Positions 31,197 through 34,282 of a DNA stretch of 34,282 bases are shown one piece after another; the first letter of the stretch is position 1, and each line of letters starts with the position of its first letter. The position numbers and the translations under genes are program-made. The stretch lies in the NCBI GenBank assembly GCA_002490775.1, contig DKUR01000080.1:1-34282 (forward strand), in the 5' to 3' direction. The notes beneath the pieces were generated by a model that had not been told where the DNA came from, made no database searches, and saw only the letters and a list, made by a program, of their open reading frames with translations. The stretch comes from Lachnospiraceae bacterium UBA7199. Its GTDB lineage: Bacteria > Bacillota > Clostridia > Lachnospirales > Lachnospiraceae.

Positions 31197-32566
31197 ATGA
31201 TAAAATTTACTTCAGAAAAGTATGTAGAAACGAATAAATCAAACCAAAAATATGTGCCATTAGAAGAATTGAGCAGAAGGAAATTTTAAAATGGATATGC
31301 GGATTTGCTAATGCTCAAGGAGGCAGTATTTATATTGGTGTAGATGATACGGGAAAAGTTGTCGGCGTGCAGAATGGTAAAAGGCTCTTGGAAGAAATAC
31401 CGAATAAGATTCAAACAAATCTGGGATTTCTCGCAGATGTGAATTTGCTTTCAAAAAATAATTTGGAATATATTGAGATTATTGTAAGTCCCAGTAGTTA
31501 TCCGGTTAGTTATAAAGGCGAATATCATTTTCGAAGTGGCAGTACGAAACAAGTATTGCGGGGTACGGCTTTAACGGAATTTATATCCTCAAAAATAGGT
31601 ATAAGGTGGGAGGATTCTGTAATTGAAGGAGTAACTGTAGAAGATTTAGATAAAGAAAGCTTTGATATTTTTCGCCGGGAAGCAGTCCGAAGCAAACGTA
31701 TGACGAAAGAAGATTTAAATATGAGCAACGCAGAACTTCTGGACAGTCTGGATTTGCTAAAAGATGGTAAACTTACCAGAGCTGCGGTGCTTCTTTTCCA
31801 TCGGACACCACAAAAATGGATGTTTGGAACTTATACAAGAATCGGAAGATTTGGAAAAGGTTCTGATTTGCAGTATCAGGATGAAGTAATAGGATCGTTA
31901 TTTATGCAAGCCGAGCGTGTAGTTGAATTGATTTATTTGAAATATTTAAAAGCCCCTATCACTTATGACAATTTAACAAGAGTAGAAACTTATCCTTTTC
32001 CAAAAGAAGCAGTGCGGGAGGCTCTTTATAATGCACTTGTACATTCCCGTTGGAGTGCCGGAATACCTATACAAGTCCGTATTGAAGACGATGCAATGTA
32101 TATCAGTAATGAATGCGTATTCCCCTCCGATTGGACAATGGAGTCTCTGTTACAAAGGCATCAATCCCGACCATATAATCCCAAAATTGCAAGGGCGTTT
32201 TTCAGAGCCGGCTATATTGAAAGCTGGGGGCGAGGAATTCAGAAAATTTTTGAAGTGTGTAACGAATACGGAGCTTTACAACCGGAATATGTGGTACATT
32301 CAGAGGATATTATGATAAAGTTAGCTGCCATTTCAATATCCGATAAACAATTTTTAAAGCTGGATTCTAAAGCTGAGAATACAGCTTTGAAAATGAAAAT
32401 AGTGGAATATTTGCAAAAGCAACCGGCAGCAACTCAAAAGGAATTACAGGAAGCTTTAAATGAAACGAGGACACATATACAAAAAATTGTTAAAGAATTG
32501 GTAGGTGAGGGGAAAATAGAACGTAAAGGCGGAAAACGATTTGGATATTGGGAAGTAAAAAAATAG
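31197..32566 (+). pseudogene. AlbA_2 (Schlafen-type) ATP-binding regulator, frameshifted
   Basis: The ATG at 31197 encodes MIKFTSEKYVETNKSNQKYV and then leaves frame near 31260; its stop is at 31287. In another frame, RRIEQKEILKWICGFANAQG and the GGSIYIGVDD motif continue without interruption to 32566. Together they form the usual protein: AlbA_2 DNA-binding/ATP-binding N-terminus, HATPase_c_4-like middle (AVREALYNALVHS), and C-terminal winged helix (ATQKELQEALNETRTHIQKI). A single missing base explains the break. A shortened product from GTG 31367 would lack the GGSIYIGV core. Confidence 0.75.
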
Positions 32567-32573
32567 AATTTCT

Positions 32574-32607
32574 CCAAAGCTGTTCTAAAGCTCTATTTCA
32601 GCTTTGG
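32574..32607 (+). terminator. Hairpin after the AlbA_2 gene, weak terminator
   Basis: CCAAAGCTG (32574-32582) pairs perfectly with CAGCTTTGG (32599-32607), 8 nt after the stop codon. The following CAATGCTTTATTC is only moderately T-rich, so termination may be inefficient. Confidence 0.45.
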
Positions 32608-32642
32608 CAATGCTTTATTCAAGTTGCAGGTTCTGTAATTTT

Positions 32643-32673
32643 TTGTCACAAAACCCTTAATCTTTGTTATAAT
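32643..32673 (+). promoter_or_regulatory. Promoter for the class II aldolase gene
   Basis: TTGTCA (32643-32648), a long 19-nt spacer, and TATAAT (32668-32673) preceded by TGT (extended -10). The extended -10 compensates for the spacing. Predicted start near 32680. Confidence 0.6.
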
Positions 32674-32755
32674 CTAACTAGTTTCATGCAGGGATATTCA
32701 GTACGCAGACAAAAAGAGGGCGTCCCGTTGCGGATGTTTGGGAATGGAGAATGAT

Positions 32756-33853
32756 ATGCAGGGCTTTATACGGATTTCAAAGTACGCGGGAATGCGAAAC
32801 GATTTAGCGCAGGCAGGGGGCGGCAATACCTCCGTCAAGCTGGACGATCAGGTAATGCTTGTCAAAAGCTCCGGTTTCCAGCTGGCAGATGTGGGGGAAG
32901 AGACGGGCTATTCCAAGGTAGATTACCGCCTGATTGTGAATTATTTTGAGAAGAACATCAAAGCCGACGGGCAGTCCATGCGGGAAGAGAAGCCGGGAGC
33001 GGCGGATGTGTTTTCGGAAGAGGACGGAAAGAGGCTTTTGCAGGAGGCCCAGATTGCGGGAGGCCGCGCTTCCATAGAGACGTTTCTCCATGCCATTACA
33101 GGGAAATACACGTTGCATTCCCATCCGACGCTTGTCAATGTTTTGACAGCAAGGAAGGACGGCGAAGCGATTTTGCAGCAGCTTTTTCCGAAAGCGATTT
33201 TTGTGCCTTATCGGAAGCCCGGCGCGGCGCTTGCGGAAGCCTATTATAGACGGTATTGTGAGCGGCAGGCAAAAGGGGCGGACGGCTCGGTGATTTTTCT
33301 GGCGAGCCACGGTCTGGTGGTAAGCGGCGATTCGGCGGATCAGGTGATTGACTGTACGGAGGAGATATTGCGAAAAATTGCGTTCTATTTGGAGCTTCCC
33401 TATGAGGCGTATCCCAATGCGACAAAGCTGTGGAATGCATTTGCAAAAATCCCGGGGCTGAATGATAAAATTGTATATCTTTCCGAGAACCGTTTCCTGT
33501 CCCGTGACGGTGCGACGGCAGCCGTTTTAAGTGAGGAAAAGTGGAATCATGCGTTCTGTCCCGACTGTGTGGTTTACGGATCGAAAAAGCCGGTATTTTT
33601 GCCCGATGATTTTTGCGAGGCGGATATTACCGCTTTTATAGAAAAAAACGGGATTCCTGCGATGGCCTGCTATAAGGAACGTTTTTATATTCTGGCAGAG
33701 AGCGTAAAGAAGGCGCAGGAAATCGAGAATGTGATGAGTTTTGCGGCGCAGGTGCAGGCGGCCAATATGTCCCATGAGACGAATCATCTGGATGAAGGGC
33801 AGCAGGATGCCCTTTTGAATTGGGACGCTGAGAAATACCGCAGACAGTTATAA
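32756..33853 (+). CDS. Class II aldolase/adducin-family protein
   Basis: A 365-residue protein with a class II aldolase core: AQAGGGNTSVKL for the phosphate loop, TLHSHPTLVN with the paired histidines for zinc, a conserved acidic region and ASHGLVVSG with a further His. The C-terminal third (about 215-365) goes beyond the usual 220-residue fuculose-phosphate aldolase, as in longer adducin-type members, and contains a C-x2-C pair (FCPDC). The substrate is unknown. ATG 32756 with GGAG 6 nt upstream is preferred to in-frame ATG 32744. A methyltransferase gene starts 12 nt downstream. Confidence 0.85.
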   Translation: MQGFIRISKYAGMRNDLAQAGGGNTSVKLDDQVMLVKSSGFQLADVGEETGYSKVDYRLIVNYFEKNIKADGQSMREEKPGAADVFSEEDGKRLLQEAQIAGGRASIETFLHAITGKYTLHSHPTLVNVLTARKDGEAILQQLFPKAIFVPYRKPGAALAEAYYRRYCERQAKGADGSVIFLASHGLVVSGDSADQVIDCTEEILRKIAFYLELPYEAYPNATKLWNAFAKIPGLNDKIVYLSENRFLSRDGATAAVLSEEKWNHAFCPDCVVYGSKKPVFLPDDFCEADITAFIEKNGIPAMACYKERFYILAESVKKAQEIENVMSFAAQVQAANMSHETNHLDEGQQDALLNWDAEKYRRQL

Positions 33854-33865
33854 GAGAGGAATCCT

Positions 33866-34279
33866 ATGGATAAAGATTTAGTTCCTTTTTGGGAGAAATC
33901 CTATCAGGAAGATGATACGATTGCATTTTCTGATCAGCCCAATACAACCATTACGGAATTTGAACATTTACTTCACATGCAATCAAAGGTATTAGAGGCA
34001 GGGTGCGGGGAAGGCCAAAATGCGGTGTATTTGGCTCAGAAAGGATATCAAGTTGATGCTTTTGATTTGTCTGAACATGGGATTGCAAAGTTAAAGCGCA
34101 GATGTGAACAATCTAATGCGCAGGTAAATGCATTTGTAGCAGATTTGACTACATATCAATTTAAGCAGTATTATGATATGATTCTTTGCTTCGGAACATT
34201 GCATTTTGTAGATAAAGACGGCTGGAAGAGGTTTATTAGCAATGCAAAAGAATACACCAATATAGATAATATGAAGTGA
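33866..34279 (+). CDS. SAM-dependent methyltransferase, apparently truncated
   Basis: A 137-residue class I methyltransferase. Motif I is VLEAGCGEGQNAVYL (about residues 42-56), the acidic residue after strand 2 is in VDAFDLSEHG, and motif IV is YDMILCFGTLHFV. The pattern is TehB-like. Related proteins run to roughly 190-200 residues; this frame stops at a TGA three bases before the window ends, so the last strands are absent. A frameshift near the end or a genuine truncation are both possible. GAGAGGAATCCT precedes the ATG, 12 nt after the aldolase stop. Confidence 0.7.
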   Translation: MDKDLVPFWEKSYQEDDTIAFSDQPNTTITEFEHLLHMQSKVLEAGCGEGQNAVYLAQKGYQVDAFDLSEHGIAKLKRRCEQSNAQVNAFVADLTTYQFKQYYDMILCFGTLHFVDKDGWKRFISNAKEYTNIDNMK

Positions 34280-34282
34280 CCC

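Noticed and set aside
31255..31292. Programmed -1 frameshifting in the AlbA_2 gene
   Set aside because: No X-XXY-YYZ slippery heptamer or downstream pseudoknot is evident; mutation is simpler.
1..34282. CRISPR arrays, tRNA or rRNA genes, complete insertion sequences, prophage structural genes
   Set aside because: None was recognised: no regularly spaced direct repeats with unique spacers, no cloverleaf or CCA-ended tRNA pattern, no DDE or tyrosine/serine recombinase frame.

Overview
The window looks like a chromosomal segment of a gut Clostridium-like Firmicute, most probably Lachnospiraceae. This rests on the gene content: a BspA-type leucine-rich-repeat surface protein with a Gram-positive anchor, an Rpn-type nuclease, LytTR/GHKL signalling, CPBP proteases, a LytTR-DUF3021 pair and a ferredoxin-fused aldo/keto reductase. 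Ribosome-binding sites are strong AGGAGG types and promoters are sigma-A-like. No species can be named, and no rRNA, tRNA, CRISPR array or complete transposon was seen.

Layout. 0-4.3 kb: a 1,399-residue surface protein. 4.3-6.2 kb: an Rpn-family nuclease, then a small module (PIN-domain remnant plus intact partner gene) bracketed by a duplicated intergenic repeat. 6.2-8.5 kb: an aldo/keto reductase and an SDR epimerase, closed by a bidirectional terminator. 8.5-14.7 kb: a FlxA-like gene, three plus-strand genes (two flavodoxin-fold reductases and a HAM1/RdgB-like NTPase), a GHKL sensor kinase with LytTR response regulator, and a FliD-C-like gene. Three near-identical 29-bp direct-repeat boxes lie 93-103 bp upstream of the FlxA-like gene, the regulator operon and the FliD-C-like gene. 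They look like the operators of a small local regulon. 14.7-17.4 kb: a CPBP protease behind a promoter with two palindromes, a small gene that may be leaderless, an MgtC/SapB membrane protein and exonuclease III. 17.3-20.0 kb: an MBOAT/SGNH O-acylation pair. 20.1-24.8 kb: a lipoprotein, a GH125 alpha-mannosidase, a DUF4143 ATPase, a DinB-like protein and a GNAT acetyltransferase.

The accessory stretch from 24.8 to 32.6 kb mixes live and decaying genes. Intact are a small DUF6809-like gene, an AadA-like nucleotidyltransferase with a GyrI-like partner, a translationally coupled LytTR-DUF3021-CPBP operon, and a divergent MarR-flavodoxin operon with twin operators. Damaged are a C39-like peptidase (internal loss), a GNAT gene (amber codon 4), an alpha/beta-hydrolase (in-frame loss of its nucleophile region) and an AlbA_2/Schlafen-type ATP-binding gene (frameshift). 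The window ends with a class II aldolase and a short methyltransferase.

The best candidate for something undescribed is the LytTR box regulon at 9.4-14.7 kb. It appears to link a quorum-sensor-like two-component system to two orphan flagellum-like proteins outside any flagellar operon. The second candidate is the LytTR-DUF3021-CPBP operon, which resembles membrane-tethered LytTR regulatory systems but adds an intramembrane protease. All domain calls come from reading the sequence; no database search was run.
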